Shown: positions 1-7,936 of the stretch, in pieces
How the letters are laid out: each line of letters begins with the position of its first letter
How positions within the stretch are numbered: the first letter of the stretch is position 1
NCBI RefSeq assembly: GCF_024508315.1
Contig: NZ_CP101987.1
Location: 310,001 to 374,000 of the forward strand
Direction of reading: 5' to 3'
Length of the DNA stretch: 64,000 nucleotides
From: Cellulomonas xiejunii
Lineage (GTDB): Bacteria > Actinomycetota > Actinomycetes > Actinomycetales > Cellulomonadaceae
The notes under the pieces: model-generated
The model's database searches: none
What the model was told of the DNA's origin: nothing
What the model saw: the letters and a program-made list of their open reading frames with translations, nothing else
Program-made: the position numbers and the translations under genes

Positions 1-103
1 CGGGCGAGGCGGAGGCGGGCGTGACGAGGGCTCCGAGGACGAGGGCTGCGGCGGATGCCGCGATCACCGCCCGCAGGCGGGTGGGGGTGTGTCTGGGTCG
101 CAC
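1..103 (-). CDS. Secreted protein, N-terminal fragment (runs off window)
   Basis: Read on the minus strand, a GTG at 103 opens a frame to the window edge (34 codons). It has a typical signal peptide: a basic start (VRPRHTPTRLR), a hydrophobic core (AVIAASAAALVLGALV) and an Ala-rich cleavage region ending near TPASAS. A GGAGG ribosome site lies nine bases before the GTG. The mature protein is outside the window, so no function can be given. The 188 bases between this start and the next gene contain a short imperfect dyad, TGTA-GCGA-TACA, at 189-200 that could belong to its promoter. I am fairly confident that this is a real exported protein start. Confidence 0.6.
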   Translation of the reverse strand, partial: MRPRHTPTRLRAVIAASAAALVLGALVTPASASP

Positions 104-291
104 GGTGGGGTTCCTCCCTGGCGGTGCGTCGGCCGCGATGCCGGACGCAGGTCGACCGTGGGGTGGCGAACGTTCACGGTCCGGCGAATGTAGCGATACA
201 CCACCCGCCCGGCGTAGGGGCCGAAACGGTTCGTACGCCAACGGATCCGGCGGTCCGCGCGGGACCGACGGCGCCACGCCGGGTCGCAGGC

Positions 292-888
292 TCAGGGGCG
301 CTGCCACACCATCGCGTACCGCCACAGCGGCAGCCGCCGCCAGCGCACCCCCGGCAGCACCTCGCGCGCGATCGCCCGCACCTCCGCGTAGGTGTGCGGG
401 GGCGGCCAGAGCGTCGGTGCGGTGTGCTCCCAGTAGGTGCGGGTGCGGCGGAGCACCTGGTGCTGCGCGACCCCGGCGAGCTCCCAGGGGGCGTCCCGCC
501 AGCCGACCGACCGGGCCATGCCCACGTCCACGAGCACGCCGCCGGGTGCGACCAGCGTCGACAGGCGTCGCAGGCCGTCGGCGAGGTCGGGCAGGTGGTG
601 CAGGACCGCGACCGACGCGACGACGTCGAACGCCCCGGCCGGGAACGGCGCGTCCAGGGCGTCGCCGTGCATCCACGCGATGTCGTCACCCGCGGCCCGG
701 GCGCGGGTCAGCACGTCCGCGTCCAGGTCGATGCCGACCACGTGCGGCACGCGTCGGCGCAGGTCCGCGGCGAGCAGCCCGTCACCCGTGCCCACGTCGA
801 GCGCCGTACGCGCCTGCGCCGGGACCGCGTCGAGGACGAGCGGGTGGTAGTGGAGGTTGTGGTTCCACCTGTCCTGCGGCGAGCTCAC
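292..888 (-). CDS. Class I SAM-dependent methyltransferase
   Basis: This protein of 198 residues has the class I methyltransferase fold. Motif I (LDVGTGDGLLA) is near residue 30, an acidic residue ending strand 2 (GIDLD) binds the SAM ribose, and a later motif reads FDVVASVAVLHHLPD. Substrate is not evident; relatives are annotated as UbiE/Methyltransf_11-type small-molecule methyltransferases. The GTG start at 888 overlaps the stop of the upstream acetyltransferase by four bases (GTGA), so the two are probably translationally coupled. Longer in-frame extensions upstream lie inside the acetyltransferase gene and are not credible. Family call is firm, substrate unknown. Confidence 0.85.
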   Translation of the reverse strand: MSSPQDRWNHNLHYHPLVLDAVPAQARTALDVGTGDGLLAADLRRRVPHVVGIDLDADVLTRARAAGDDIAWMHGDALDAPFPAGAFDVVASVAVLHHLPDLADGLRRLSTLVAPGGVLVDVGMARSVGWRDAPWELAGVAQHQVLRRTRTYWEHTAPTLWPPPHTYAEVRAIAREVLPGVRWRRLPLWRYAMVWQRP

Positions 889-1349
889 GATGCCGCTCCC
901 ACGACGGAGAGCCCAGGGGCGTACGCCATGAACGCGGTCTTGGTCCGCGACGTCAGGCCGCACGCCCGGTAGAAGGTGTGGACGTCCTCGCCGGTGGCTG
1001 CCGTCTGCAGCATGACCTTGTAGCAGCCGGCGTCCCACGCGCGCTGCAGCACGTCGCCGACCAGACGCCGGCCGTGACCGCGCCGCTGCACGGTCGCGTC
1101 GACGGCGACGTTCTCGACGACCGCCCAGGGTCGTCCCCCGCGCGAGAGGTTGGGCACGACGACCAGGCACGCGGTCGCGACCACCGCCCCGTCGTCCTCG
1201 AGCACCAGGACGTCGGTGCCCGGGGTGTCGAGGATGCGCTGCAGGATCCGGCGGGCCTCTGCCGGCGCGACGGGCGGCTCGTCGGGGTGGAGAACCCCGT
1301 ACAGGCGCTGGACAGCAGGGAGGTCGGCAAGGGTCGCGGCGCGGAGCAC
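885..1349 (-). CDS. GNAT family N-acetyltransferase
   Basis: A 154-residue GCN5-type acetyltransferase. The acetyl-CoA binding loop reads QRRGHGRRL around residues 88-96, preceded by the strand VENVAVDATV and followed by a helix ending AWDAGCYKVML. The end (DVHTFYRACGL) is the usual C-terminal Tyr/Phe region of the fold. The start is a GTG with a weak ribosome site. It is the first gene of a two-gene operon with the methyltransferase. Acceptor substrate is unknown; GNATs in this kind of context often modify small amines or ribosomal or drug substrates, which cannot be decided from sequence. Confidence 0.85.
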   Translation of the reverse strand: MLRAATLADLPAVQRLYGVLHPDEPPVAPAEARRILQRILDTPGTDVLVLEDDGAVVATACLVVVPNLSRGGRPWAVVENVAVDATVQRRGHGRRLVGDVLQRAWDAGCYKVMLQTAATGEDVHTFYRACGLTSRTKTAFMAYAPGLSVVGAAS

Positions 1350-1509
1350 GGCACGAACGTACCGAAACGGACAGGCCGCCGTGCCGTTCCCCCGGGGGCC
1401 GACGCGGCGGACACCTGATCGGCAGTGCCGGTCGGGCCGTGCAGGTGAGGAACGGTGTCGCAGGCACGAAAGGATTCCGGGCGCGACTCGATCGCCCTCT
1501 CGCGGGGAG

Positions 1510-2139
1510 TCAGGCGCGGGTGCCGTGGGTGCGCATCGCGTGCGCGACGGCGGCCGACTGGGCGTCGTCCTGCGTGGCCAGGCCGGCGACGACGCCCGCG
1601 TGGTCTGCCGCCGAGCGGTTCTGGCTGAGCTTCGCCTTGGCCTCGACGCGCTCGACCAGCACCTCGATGCCGACGACGGCCCGCAGCTGCTTCTCGACGA
1701 AGGCCTCCGGGGCGTCGGTGACGTGCCAGCGGTCGGCGCGGCCGGACTCGTGGTGGTCGGTGAGCAGCGTGACCGCCTCGTGCAGCCACGACGCGTCGGT
1801 GCGGACGCGGGCCCGGCCCGTCAGGTGCACGGCCGAGTAGTTCCACGTCGGGACCATGCGCCCGTGCTCGGCCTTGCTCGGGTACCAGGTGGGGGAGACG
1901 TACGCCTGCGGCCCCGTGACGACGGCCAGCGCGGGGGCGTCGTCGCCGATGGTCCGCCACTGCGGGTTGGCGCGCGCCATGTGCAGGACGAGCCGGTCGC
2001 CGTCCCACACGACGGGCAGCAGCGTCGACGTCGGGTAGCCGTCCGCGCCGACCGTCACCAGCTCCGCGGAGCCGACGGCCGCGACGAGCGCACGGACCTC
2101 GTCGGCGTCGTCGAGGGCGTTGAACACGGGGATGTACAC
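1510..2139 (-). CDS. PaiB-like FMN-binding split-barrel protein
   Basis: A 209-residue protein of the PaiB/FMN_bind_2 family. It begins MYIPVFNALDD and has the family hallmarks LVTVGADGYPTSTLLPVV, an internal HMARANPQW, and VSPTWYPSKAEHGRMVPTWNYSAVHLTG. PaiB of Bacillus subtilis is described as a negative regulator of degradative enzymes and sporulation, but most relatives are flavin-binding split-barrel proteins of uncertain role and carry no DNA-binding domain. The GTG start gives the conserved family N terminus. It is monocistronic, with the xylanase terminator lying upstream of its start. Confidence 0.85.
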   Translation of the reverse strand: MYIPVFNALDDADEVRALVAAVGSAELVTVGADGYPTSTLLPVVWDGDRLVLHMARANPQWRTIGDDAPALAVVTGPQAYVSPTWYPSKAEHGRMVPTWNYSAVHLTGRARVRTDASWLHEAVTLLTDHHESGRADRWHVTDAPEAFVEKQLRAVVGIEVLVERVEAKAKLSQNRSAADHAGVVAGLATQDDAQSAAVAHAMRTHGTRA

Positions 2140-2195
2140 CCCCGGAGCGTAACGACGCGCACGCCGAGCGCGTCGGTGGGGTCCAGGGCGAACGG

Positions 2196-2239
2196 CTCGG
2201 GGCCGTCCGGCGGAGGTTGCTCCGCCGGACGGCCCCGAG
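2196..2239 (-). terminator. Strong hairpin terminator after the XynD-like gene
   Basis: A perfect 20-bp inverted repeat (2196-2215 and 2220-2239) is separated by the four-base loop GTTG. It lies about 75 bases downstream of the xylanase stop and just upstream of the PaiB-like gene. No U-tract follows on either strand, as is usual in high-GC actinobacteria. Confidence 0.85.
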
Positions 2240-2240
2240 G

Positions 2241-2304
2241 GTCGTGCGGTGCTGCGGTGCTGCGGTGCTGCGGTGCTGCGGTCGTGCGGTCGTGCGGTGT
2301 TGCG
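2241..2304. repeat. Eight tandem copies of an 8-bp unit
   Basis: Units follow the pattern GTGCTGCG, with variants GTCGTGCG and GTGTTGCG: copies 2-5 are identical, copies 1, 6 and 7 are GTCGTGCG and copy 8 is GTGTTGCG. The array is between the xylanase stop codon and its terminator, so it would be transcribed as 3' untranslated RNA. A 64-bp perfect-register microsatellite of this type is prone to slippage. Confidence 0.9.
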
Positions 2305-2314
2305 GTGTGCTGTG

Positions 2315-4357
2315 TCAGCGTGCGGTGCAGGTGGCGGACGGGACCGTGTTGTTCCCGCCCGAGTAGAACGTCACGCCGAAGCTGTTGTTGCCGGCCGACG
2401 TGAAGGTGTTGCCCGACCGGGTGGCGTTCCAGGAGCTCTGGACCGACTGGCCCGAGCCCGGGTTCACCGAGACCGACCAGTTCGAGGCGCCGGACACCGT
2501 GTAGGTGACGTTGAACCGGTCACCCCACGACTCGCCCGCGACGGCCGTGCCCGTGACGGTGCAGGAGCCGGTGCTGCCGCCCGTGTTCCCACCGGTGTTC
2601 CCACCGGTGTTGCCACCCGTGCTCCCGCCGGCCGGCGCGACCGCGCGACCGGTGGAGGCCGAGATGTGGCCGGTGCACAGGTTGCGCGACTGCAGGTCCT
2701 GCAGGATGCCGGGCAGCGCCTGCACGGTGGCCGCGGGCCAGTCGTGCATGAGCATGGTCTGCCCGTTGGTCAGCCGCTGCGCCGCCGACCGGATGCTCGA
2801 CGACGAGGCGTTGTTCCAGTCGTTCGAGTCGACGTCCCACGTGACGACCCGCAGACCGAGGCCCGAGGCGACGGAGTTGACCGTGCCGTTGACCTCACCG
2901 TACGGCGGGCGGAAGACCGTGGGCGTGACGCCCGCGGTGTTCTGGATCGCCTGCTGCGTGCGCGAGAGCTGCGACTGGACGTCGCTCTGGCTCATGTTCA
3001 CCAGGTGCGGGTGGTCCCAGCTGTGGTTGCCGATCTGCAGGCCGGCGTTCTTGTAGGCCTGCATGAGGGAGGCGTTGTTCTGCGCGTTCTGGCCGGTCGG
3101 GAAGACCGTGGCCGTGGCGTTCGCGGCCTTGAGCGCGCTGATGATCTGGTTCGTCGTGCCCGAGTTGGGGCCGTCGTCGAACGTCAGGCCCACGTAGCCG
3201 GCCGAGCAGTTCTGGGTGCTGCCACCCGTGTTTCCGCCGGTGTTGCCACCCGTGTTCCCGCCGGTGTTGCCACCCGTGTTCCCGCCGGTGTTCCCGCCGG
3301 TGTTGCCGCCCGTGTTGCCGCCGGCCGCCGTGCAGCTCGCGGACGGGACGGTGTTGTTGCCGCCGGAGTAGTACGTCACGCCGAAGCTCTGGTTGCCGGC
3401 CGACGTGAAGGTGTTGCCCGAGCGGGTCGCGTTCCAGGAGTTCTGGATCGACTGGCCCGAGCCGGGGTTGACCGTGACGGTCCAGCTGGTCGCGCCGGAG
3501 ACGGTGTAGTTGACGTTGAAGCGGTCGCCCCACGACTCGCCCGCGACGGCCGAGGCCGTGACGGTGCAGCCGTTCGACGTGCCGCCGCCCGTGTTCCCAC
3601 CGGTGTTGCCGCCCGTGTTACCGCCCGTGTTACCACCGGTGTTGCCGCCGCTGGAGCCCTCGGAGACGGTGATGTCCGACGAGCCGGAGGACTGGTATCC
3701 CTCGGTGGCCATGATCATGTAGTTGTGGTTGCCCAGCTGCATGCCCTTGGACGCCCACGCGGAGAAGTGGTTGCCGGCGGTGATGGTGCCGCCCACGCGC
3801 TTGGACTGCCGGACCGACCAGAACTGCTTGAACGTCGAGGAGTCGCCCTCGATCGACGGGGCGTTGACGCGGGTCGTCTCGTAGATGTCGTACGTGCCGC
3901 CGTCGGTGGTGACGGTGCCCTTGTGGGTGCCGGTGGGGCGGTAGGTGCCCCACGAGTCGACGATGTAGTACTCGATCAGCGGGCCGTTGGTCCACCCGTA
4001 CAGCGTCAGGTAGGCGTTGCCCGAGGGGTTGAACTGACCGGAGTAGCTCACGACCTTCGAGCTGTCACCCTTGGACCAGCCCTTGCCGATGACGAAGTTG
4101 CCGGTGTTCTGCCACCGCGTCGTGTACTTGCCACCGCCGTTCATCTCGGAGGAGACGGTGCCCTGGCTGTCGGTCCAGAACGAGTACCACATGCCGTCGG
4201 TACCGGTCTGGTTGGTCGTGATCGTGGCCGCGGTCGCGGGCGCGGCCACGGCGACGCCGCCGGCGGCCAGCGTCGCGGCGGCGACCGTGCCCAGGAGGGC
4301 GCGCAGTGTGCGCTGCCCCCTCCGGGCCGGCCGGGCCGTTTCGAAAGTATCGAGCAT
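2315..4357 (-). CDS. xynD: Modular secreted xylanase: GH11 - CBM2b - NodB esterase (CE4) - CBM2b
   Basis: This 680-residue secreted enzyme should cut xylan backbones and deacetylate them outside the cell. Residues 1-44 are a signal peptide. GH11 spans about 45-231, with nucleophile Glu129 (PLIEYY) and acid/base Glu219 (ATEGY). The first CBM2b follows ([14 protein letters not shown]). The CE4/NodB domain has all five motifs: TFDDGP, HSWDH, RPPYGE, DSNDW and LMHDW. A second CBM2b ends the protein. Domains are joined by NTGG-repeat linkers. The order is that of C. fimi XynD/Xyn11A. ATG 4357 is preceded by AGAGGAG at good spacing; a 38-codon upstream extension precedes the signal peptide and is unlikely. 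A close paralogue lies directly upstream. Confidence 0.95.
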   Translation of the reverse strand: MLDTFETARPARRGQRTLRALLGTVAAATLAAGGVAVAAPATAATITTNQTGTDGMWYSFWTDSQGTVSSEMNGGGKYTTRWQNTGNFVIGKGWSKGDSSKVVSYSGQFNPSGNAYLTLYGWTNGPLIEYYIVDSWGTYRPTGTHKGTVTTDGGTYDIYETTRVNAPSIEGDSSTFKQFWSVRQSKRVGGTITAGNHFSAWASKGMQLGNHNYMIMATEGYQSSGSSDITVSEGSSGGNTGGNTGGNTGGNTGGNTGGGTSNGCTVTASAVAGESWGDRFNVNYTVSGATSWTVTVNPGSGQSIQNSWNATRSGNTFTSAGNQSFGVTYYSGGNNTVPSASCTAAGGNTGGNTGGNTGGNTGGNTGGNTGGNTGGNTGGSTQNCSAGYVGLTFDDGPNSGTTNQIISALKAANATATVFPTGQNAQNNASLMQAYKNAGLQIGNHSWDHPHLVNMSQSDVQSQLSRTQQAIQNTAGVTPTVFRPPYGEVNGTVNSVASGLGLRVVTWDVDSNDWNNASSSSIRSAAQRLTNGQTMLMHDWPAATVQALPGILQDLQSRNLCTGHISASTGRAVAPAGGSTGGNTGGNTGGNTGGSTGSCTVTGTAVAGESWGDRFNVTYTVSGASNWSVSVNPGSGQSVQSSWNATRSGNTFTSAGNNSFGVTFYSGGNNTVPSATCTAR

Positions 4358-4514
4358 CAAAGGCTCCTCTGTGCGAGCGCATCTGTGGGACAGGAGTCCG
4401 GGCCGGCGGGTCAGGTGGCGCTCACCGGCTCGTGCGTGGGTGATCCAGGCGCGGGTGGGCGCCTCGAACACCGGACCTCGTCAGTGTGACCGAGGCGAAT
4501 GCGCAGGTGAACAG

Positions 4515-4563
4515 CCCGTGGGTGACCCAAACCGTTTAAGGAGGTCACGTGTACCCGTGGGTG
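4515..4563 (-). promoter_or_regulatory. Candidate operator region upstream of xynD
   Basis: The 343-base gap between the two xylanase genes holds several repeats here. AAAC-C-GTTT (4529-4537) is a short palindrome resembling LacI-family half sites. It lies inside a wider inverted pair, GTGACC (4522-4527) and GGTCAC (4543-4548). CCCGTGGGTG occurs twice in direct orientation, at 4515-4524 and 4554-4563. The position, about 160-200 bases before the xynD start, fits regulation. No clear -10/-35 pair could be assigned, and the regulator is not in the window. Confidence 0.4.
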
Positions 4564-4611
4564 GACTCTGCGGCCGCCCATTGGTCCCCGGACCGACACC
4601 GCCCGCCGTCA

Positions 4612-4687
4612 GCACCGAAAGTGATCGGTGCCGGGGCGGGCGGGTGGAGACGTGCGACGGGTGCCGAGGTCGTCGACCTCGGCACCC
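4612..4687 (-). terminator. Double hairpin terminator after the second xylanase
   Basis: Two hairpins follow the stop of the upstream xylanase gene: a 12-bp stem (4659-4670 with 4676-4687, five-base loop) and a 7-bp stem (GCACCGA 4612-4618 with TCGGTGC 4625-4631). The arrangement suggests the two xylanase genes are separate transcripts. Confidence 0.75.
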
Positions 4688-4700
4688 CGTCGTCGTGCTG

Positions 4701-5735
4701 TCAGGAGCAGATGCCCCAGGGGATGTAGTTGATGTTCTGCGAACCCTTGTAGTACGTCACGCCGAAGCTGTTCGAACCGCTGGAGCGGAACGTGTTGCCG
4801 CTGCGGGTGGCGCCCCACGAGTTCTGGACCGACTGGCCGCTGTTCGGGTAGACCGTCACGGACCAGCCCGACCGGCCGGACACCGTGTAGTTGACGTTGA
4901 AGCGGTCACCCCACTCCTCGCCCCGGGTCCAGGTGACGGTGCAGCCGTTGTTGGTGTTGCTGCCGCTGTCGTTGCCACCACCGCCGGTGTTCCCACCGCC
5001 GTTGTTGCCGCCGCCGTTGTTCCCACCGCCGTTGTCAGCGCTGCCCGTGCCGACGGTGATGTTCGACGAGCCGGAGGACTGGTAGCCCTCGGTCGCCATG
5101 ATCATGTAGTTGTGGCGGCCCATCTGCATGCCCGCGCGCTGCCAGGCGGAGAAGTGGTTGCCGGCGGTGATGGTGCCGCCGGTGCGCTTCTGCTGGCGGA
5201 CCGACCAGAACTGCTTGAACGTCGAGCTGTTGCCCTCGATCGACGGGGCGTTGTAGCGCGTCGTCTCGTAGATGTCGTACGTGCCGCCGTCCGAGCTGAC
5301 CGTGCCCTTGAACGTGCCGGTCGGACGGTAGGTGCCCCAGTTGTCGACGATGTAGTACTCGACGAGCGGGCCGTTGGTCCACCCGTACAGCGTCAGGTAG
5401 GCGTTGCCGGACGGGTTGAACTGACCGGAGTAGCTGACCGCGCGGTCGCTGCCCGTGGACCAGCCCTTGCCGATGACGAAGTTGCCGGTGTTGCGCCACG
5501 ACGTCGAGTAGTTGCCGCCGTTGCCGAGCACGGCGGACACGGTGCCGGGGCTGTCGGTCCAGAACGAGTACCAGTAGCCGCTGTGGGTGCCGGTCTGGTT
5601 GCTGTTGACGTTCTGCGCCGAGGCCGGTCCGGCCAGGGCGACGGTGCCGGCGACGAGTGCGCCGGTGGCGAGCGCGCCCACGGTGGCGCGGAGCGAGTGG
5701 CGACGACGGGGGCGTCGCGCGAAAGTGTCGGTCAT
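4701..5735 (-). CDS. Secreted xylanase GH11 - CBM2
   Basis: A 344-residue extracellular endo-1,4-beta-xylanase. Residues 1-40 form a signal peptide ending GPASA. GH11 covers about 41-223, with nucleophile Glu126 (PLVEYY) and acid/base Glu216 (ATEGY). A Gly/Asn linker (NNGGG repeats) leads to one C-terminal CBM2 of about 85 residues ([19 protein letters not shown]). The catalytic domain is very similar to that of the XynD-like protein next door, with long identical stretches such as those flanking both catalytic residues. The pair therefore looks like a tandem duplication in which only one copy carries the esterase and second CBM. The ATG start has GGGAG upstream. Confidence 0.95.
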   Translation of the reverse strand: MTDTFARRPRRRHSLRATVGALATGALVAGTVALAGPASAQNVNSNQTGTHSGYWYSFWTDSPGTVSAVLGNGGNYSTSWRNTGNFVIGKGWSTGSDRAVSYSGQFNPSGNAYLTLYGWTNGPLVEYYIVDNWGTYRPTGTFKGTVSSDGGTYDIYETTRYNAPSIEGNSSTFKQFWSVRQQKRTGGTITAGNHFSAWQRAGMQMGRHNYMIMATEGYQSSGSSNITVGTGSADNGGGNNGGGNNGGGNTGGGGNDSGSNTNNGCTVTWTRGEEWGDRFNVNYTVSGRSGWSVTVYPNSGQSVQNSWGATRSGNTFRSSGSNSFGVTYYKGSQNINYIPWGICS

Positions 5736-5791
5736 CTGATGGCACTCCCTTGGGCAGTCGAGCGAGGGGACGTGACGGTTCGGCCGACCCG

Positions 5792-5900
5792 CGCTCCCAC
5801 CTGCGTGCCGGCGGATGTCGCGACGGGAGCGTGATCGGCTGTGATCGTTCTCCTGCGCCGTGACGGCAGCAGTGTGCAGCGTGGGAGCGTGGCCGCTCCC
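5792..5900 (-). promoter_or_regulatory. GGGAGCG inverted repeats upstream of the GH11-CBM2 gene
   Basis: The 303-base divergent gap contains GGGAGCG (5883-5889), TGGC, then CGCTCCC (5894-5900), a perfect 7-bp inverted repeat. A second, wider pair is CGCTCCC at 5792-5798 and GGGAGCG at 5826-5832. These arms match the known CebR/CelR operator TGGGAGCGCTCCCA of cellulolytic actinobacteria, but the first pair is split by four bases. They lie about 60-165 bases before the xylanase start, where a cello- or xylo-oligosaccharide sensing repressor could act. Confidence 0.45.
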
Positions 5901-6038
5901 CGCCAGTTTGCGGATCTAATCCTTTAACCACCGCATCGTGGACGTCTGCCGGTTTATTCGGCCCAATCGCAAGGTTTCGAGGCCGCCGGCGCCGGTCGTG
6001 GCCGACGTCCCGGGCGCACCCCGGGCTACCCTCGCGCC

Positions 6039-6332
6039 GTGGCCGGTACGGGGGACGTCGTGACGATCGACGGCGGGGACCTCGGGTGCGCCCGCCTGCT
6101 CGTCCTGCTGCGCGACCGGGTCGCGACGATGGCGCCGGGCGCCGTCGTCCACCTGGTGACGGCCGACCCCGTCGCGCCCATCGACCTACCGGTGTGGTGC
6201 CACATGACCGGGCACGACTACCTCGGTGTCGTCACCGGGACGGACCGCCCCACGTACGCGGTGGCGGTCGCCGCCCAGCCGGCGTCCACCGACGCGCGCA
6301 ACCCCTGGCACCGCGGGCCCCGGACCGTGTGA
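6039..6332 (+). CDS. TusA/SirA-like sulfur-carrier family protein
   Basis: A 97-residue protein with the TusA two-layer fold pattern: VVTIDGGDLGCARLLVLLRDRV, with the conserved cysteine near residue 17, then VHLVTADPVAPIDLPVWCHMTGHDYLGV. TusA proteins carry persulfide sulfur on this cysteine for tRNA thiolation or molybdenum cofactor enzymes. The usual CP dipeptide is CA here, so activity is uncertain. GTG 6039 is the longest start; GTG 6060 has a better-placed GGGG and gives the family's usual N terminus. It is monocistronic, divergent from the xylanase. Confidence 0.65.
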   Translation: MAGTGDVVTIDGGDLGCARLLVLLRDRVATMAPGAVVHLVTADPVAPIDLPVWCHMTGHDYLGVVTGTDRPTYAVAVAAQPASTDARNPWHRGPRTV

Positions 6333-6454
6333 CAGTCGTCGCCGGGGAGGGTGCGCGGCGGCTCTGTCCACTGTTTGGCGTCGCGTGGGACAATGGTCTC
6401 ACCGGCTCGCGCGGCTCCCCGTCCCCATCCCGGGTGGTGGACCGGTCCGCGCGT

Positions 6455-6482
6455 TCCCTGCGACGGCACGCCGTCGCAGGGA
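6455..6482 (+). terminator. 13-bp hairpin between the TusA-like and carD genes
   Basis: TCCCTGCGACGGC (6455-6467) and its exact complement (6470-6482) are separated by only AC. It lies 122 bases after the TusA-like stop and 60 bases before carD. It could terminate the first gene or, if the weak TGTCCA/GACAAT promoter pair near 6366-6395 is used, form a structured carD leader. Confidence 0.6.
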
Positions 6483-6542
6483 GGCGGTCCTCGTCGCGTA
6501 CGGGGCCGAGCGCGGTGCCGCGCCAAGCAAGAGGTGTGACCC

Positions 6543-7061
6543 ATGCAGCCCGCCATCGGTGAGATCGTCGTCCACCCCCACCACGGCCCCACCCGCGTCG
6601 TCGACCTGCTCGAGCGGACGTTCCGCGGCGAGACCCACCAGTACCTGCAGCTCGAGGTCGTCGGGAGCGGGATGATCGTGTCCGTCCCGCTGGCCAAGGC
6701 CGACGAGATCGGCCTGCGGCCGCTCTACGACGCCGACGGCATCGCCGCGCTCCTCGCCGTCCTCTCGGCCCCGACCGCGCACGTCCACGAGGCGTGGACC
6801 CGCCGGTTCAAGGAGAACCAGGAGCGGATGCGCAGCCAGGACCACCTCGTGCAGGCGGAGGTCGTGCGCGACCTCACGCGTCGCAGCGTGGAGCGGGGTC
6901 TGTCGACGGGGGAGAAGGACCAGCTCTGGTCGGCGACGCAGCCGCTGCTCACGGAGATGGCGCTCGCCCTGGGGGTCGAGCGCGAGCGTGCGCAGGAGAT
7001 GATCGACGCCGCGATCCTCGACGACAAGGGGTCGTCGCCGGAGCTGCACAGCGTGTCCTGA
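6543..7061 (+). CDS. carD: CarD-family RNA polymerase-binding regulator
   Basis: A 172-residue CarD/CdnL protein. The N-terminal Tudor-like RNA polymerase interaction domain begins MQPAIGEIVVHPHHGPTRVV and runs to about residue 60. The C-terminal helical DNA-binding domain includes a basic stretch (HEAWTRRFKENQERMRSQD). In actinobacteria CarD binds the RNA polymerase beta subunit and stabilises open complexes at rRNA and other promoters. The ATG is preceded by AAGAGGTGTGACCC. The tryptophan that wedges the -10 region in mycobacterial CarD is not obvious by eye, and alignment would be needed to say whether this is the essential housekeeping CarD or a second paralogue. Confidence 0.85.
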   Translation: MQPAIGEIVVHPHHGPTRVVDLLERTFRGETHQYLQLEVVGSGMIVSVPLAKADEIGLRPLYDADGIAALLAVLSAPTAHVHEAWTRRFKENQERMRSQDHLVQAEVVRDLTRRSVERGLSTGEKDQLWSATQPLLTEMALALGVERERAQEMIDAAILDDKGSSPELHSVS

Positions 7062-7132
7062 CCTCCGGGCCCGGCTCGGGGTGCAGGGGGTAGGTCGAGG
7101 AGCTCGTCGGGCGGCTCGGGACGTCCCTCGGT

Positions 7133-7148
7133 CGGCCCCGCGGGGCCG
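7133..7148 (+). terminator. GC palindrome after carD
   Basis: CGGCCCCG directly abuts CGGGGCCG, a perfect 16-bp palindrome between the convergent carD and DUF2255 genes. It could serve as a bidirectional terminator with a small loop. Just beyond it, GGCGTCAGTCG-(T/C)-GCGGG occurs twice (about 7155-7170 and 7179-7194), a small duplication of the DUF2255 gene's 3' end. Confidence 0.45.
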
Positions 7149-7182
7149 GGCGGGGCGTCAGTCGTGCGGGCCGGACCCGGCG

Positions 7183-7560
7183 TCAGTCGCGCGGGACGAC
7201 CCGCAGGGTCACGTCGACGACCTGCGGCCCGACCACCGTGTCGACGATCTGCGGCCCGTAGCGGTCGTACTTCGCGTGGTACGCGGCGTCCACGTCGGCA
7301 TGCACGTCCGGTGGTGGCGCCTCGAACGTCACCTCCAGCTCCACGCCGGCGGCACGCACGCGACCCGTGCCCGCCGCCGTGGCGTGACGGAACCAGCCGT
7401 TCTGCGGCCCGTACGCCGAGCGGACGTACAGGTCGTCGCCGACCCGCACGCCCCAGATCGTCACGTACGGCCGCAGCGTGCCGTCCGGCCGGTACGAGGC
7501 GATCTGCAGCTCCTCCGCACCGCCGACGCGGTCGAGGTCGTCAGGTGCCCAGGTCCCCAT
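7183..7560 (-). CDS. DUF2255 family protein (split-barrel)
   Basis: A 125-residue DUF2255 protein. Characteristic strings are GTWAPDDLDRVGGAEELQIAS, RPYVTIWGVRVGDDLYVRSAYG and NGWFRHA. The family is related to flavin/F420-binding split barrels such as nitroreductase-like proteins, but no activity is established. The start was set at the ATG at 7560 because GGAGGACTC precedes it. The in-frame extension to 7665 is low-complexity Gly/Arg and lacks family similarity. It is monocistronic and divergent from the secreted lectin-fold gene. Confidence 0.8.
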   Translation of the reverse strand: MGTWAPDDLDRVGGAEELQIASYRPDGTLRPYVTIWGVRVGDDLYVRSAYGPQNGWFRHATAAGTGRVRAAGVELEVTFEAPPPDVHADVDAAYHAKYDRYGPQIVDTVVGPQVVDVTLRVVPRD

Positions 7561-7699
7561 GAGTCCTCCGGTCCGACGACGGACACCTCGATCGTCGTCG
7601 CCCGCCCCCGCACCCGCCAGTCGACCCTGCGGTACAGCCACCGGGGTCATGACGCCCCCCGTCACTGGCCCTTGTCTGCCTGACGAGACGATCCCCCGA

Positions 7700-7755
7700 C
7701 GAACTCGTCCTTCGGCGGCTTCTGAGCCGTCTGAAGCCGCCGAACGACGAGTTCG
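7700..7755. other. Long imperfect hairpin in a divergent intergenic region
   Basis: Arms 7700-7722 and 7733-7755 pair over 23 bp with a single C-C mismatch around a ten-base loop. It lies in the 376-base gap between two divergent genes, so it is not at the end of either, which is odd for a terminator. It may be a leader structure of the DUF2255 transcript or a remnant of a lost gene's end. Confidence 0.7.
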
Positions 7756-7835
7756 GCGGGTGGGGTGGGGGGTGAAGGGAGGTGAAGGGGGCGAAGGGGA
7801 CGGGAGGGGGCTGCGGTGGGAGGGGATCAGTCCGA
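7756..7835 (+). other. Purine/G-run tract
   Basis: About 80 bases consist almost only of G and A with many runs of three to six G (GGTGGGGTGGGGGG, GAAGGGGG, GGGAGGGGG). The tract could form G-quadruplexes on the plus strand. It lies 100-180 bases before the secreted protein's start. No promoter motif was recognised in it. Confidence 0.6.
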
Positions 7836-7936
7836 GGTGGGATCGGGTCGATCAATCGTTTCGGGTCGGGACCTGGGTCCACCGGCCTGCCTAGCATCCG
7901 AGGGTTCCGTCACCCGAACGAACGGTTGGTGCGCGC

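Noticed and set aside
3220..3330. CRISPR- or minisatellite-like repeats (12-bp units)
   Set aside because: They encode the NTGG linkers of XynD in frame; no spacers.
2249..4489. 746-codon open frame antisense to xynD
   Set aside because: Repetitive Val/Ala/Arg composition mirrors the xylanase codons; no ribosome site or family.
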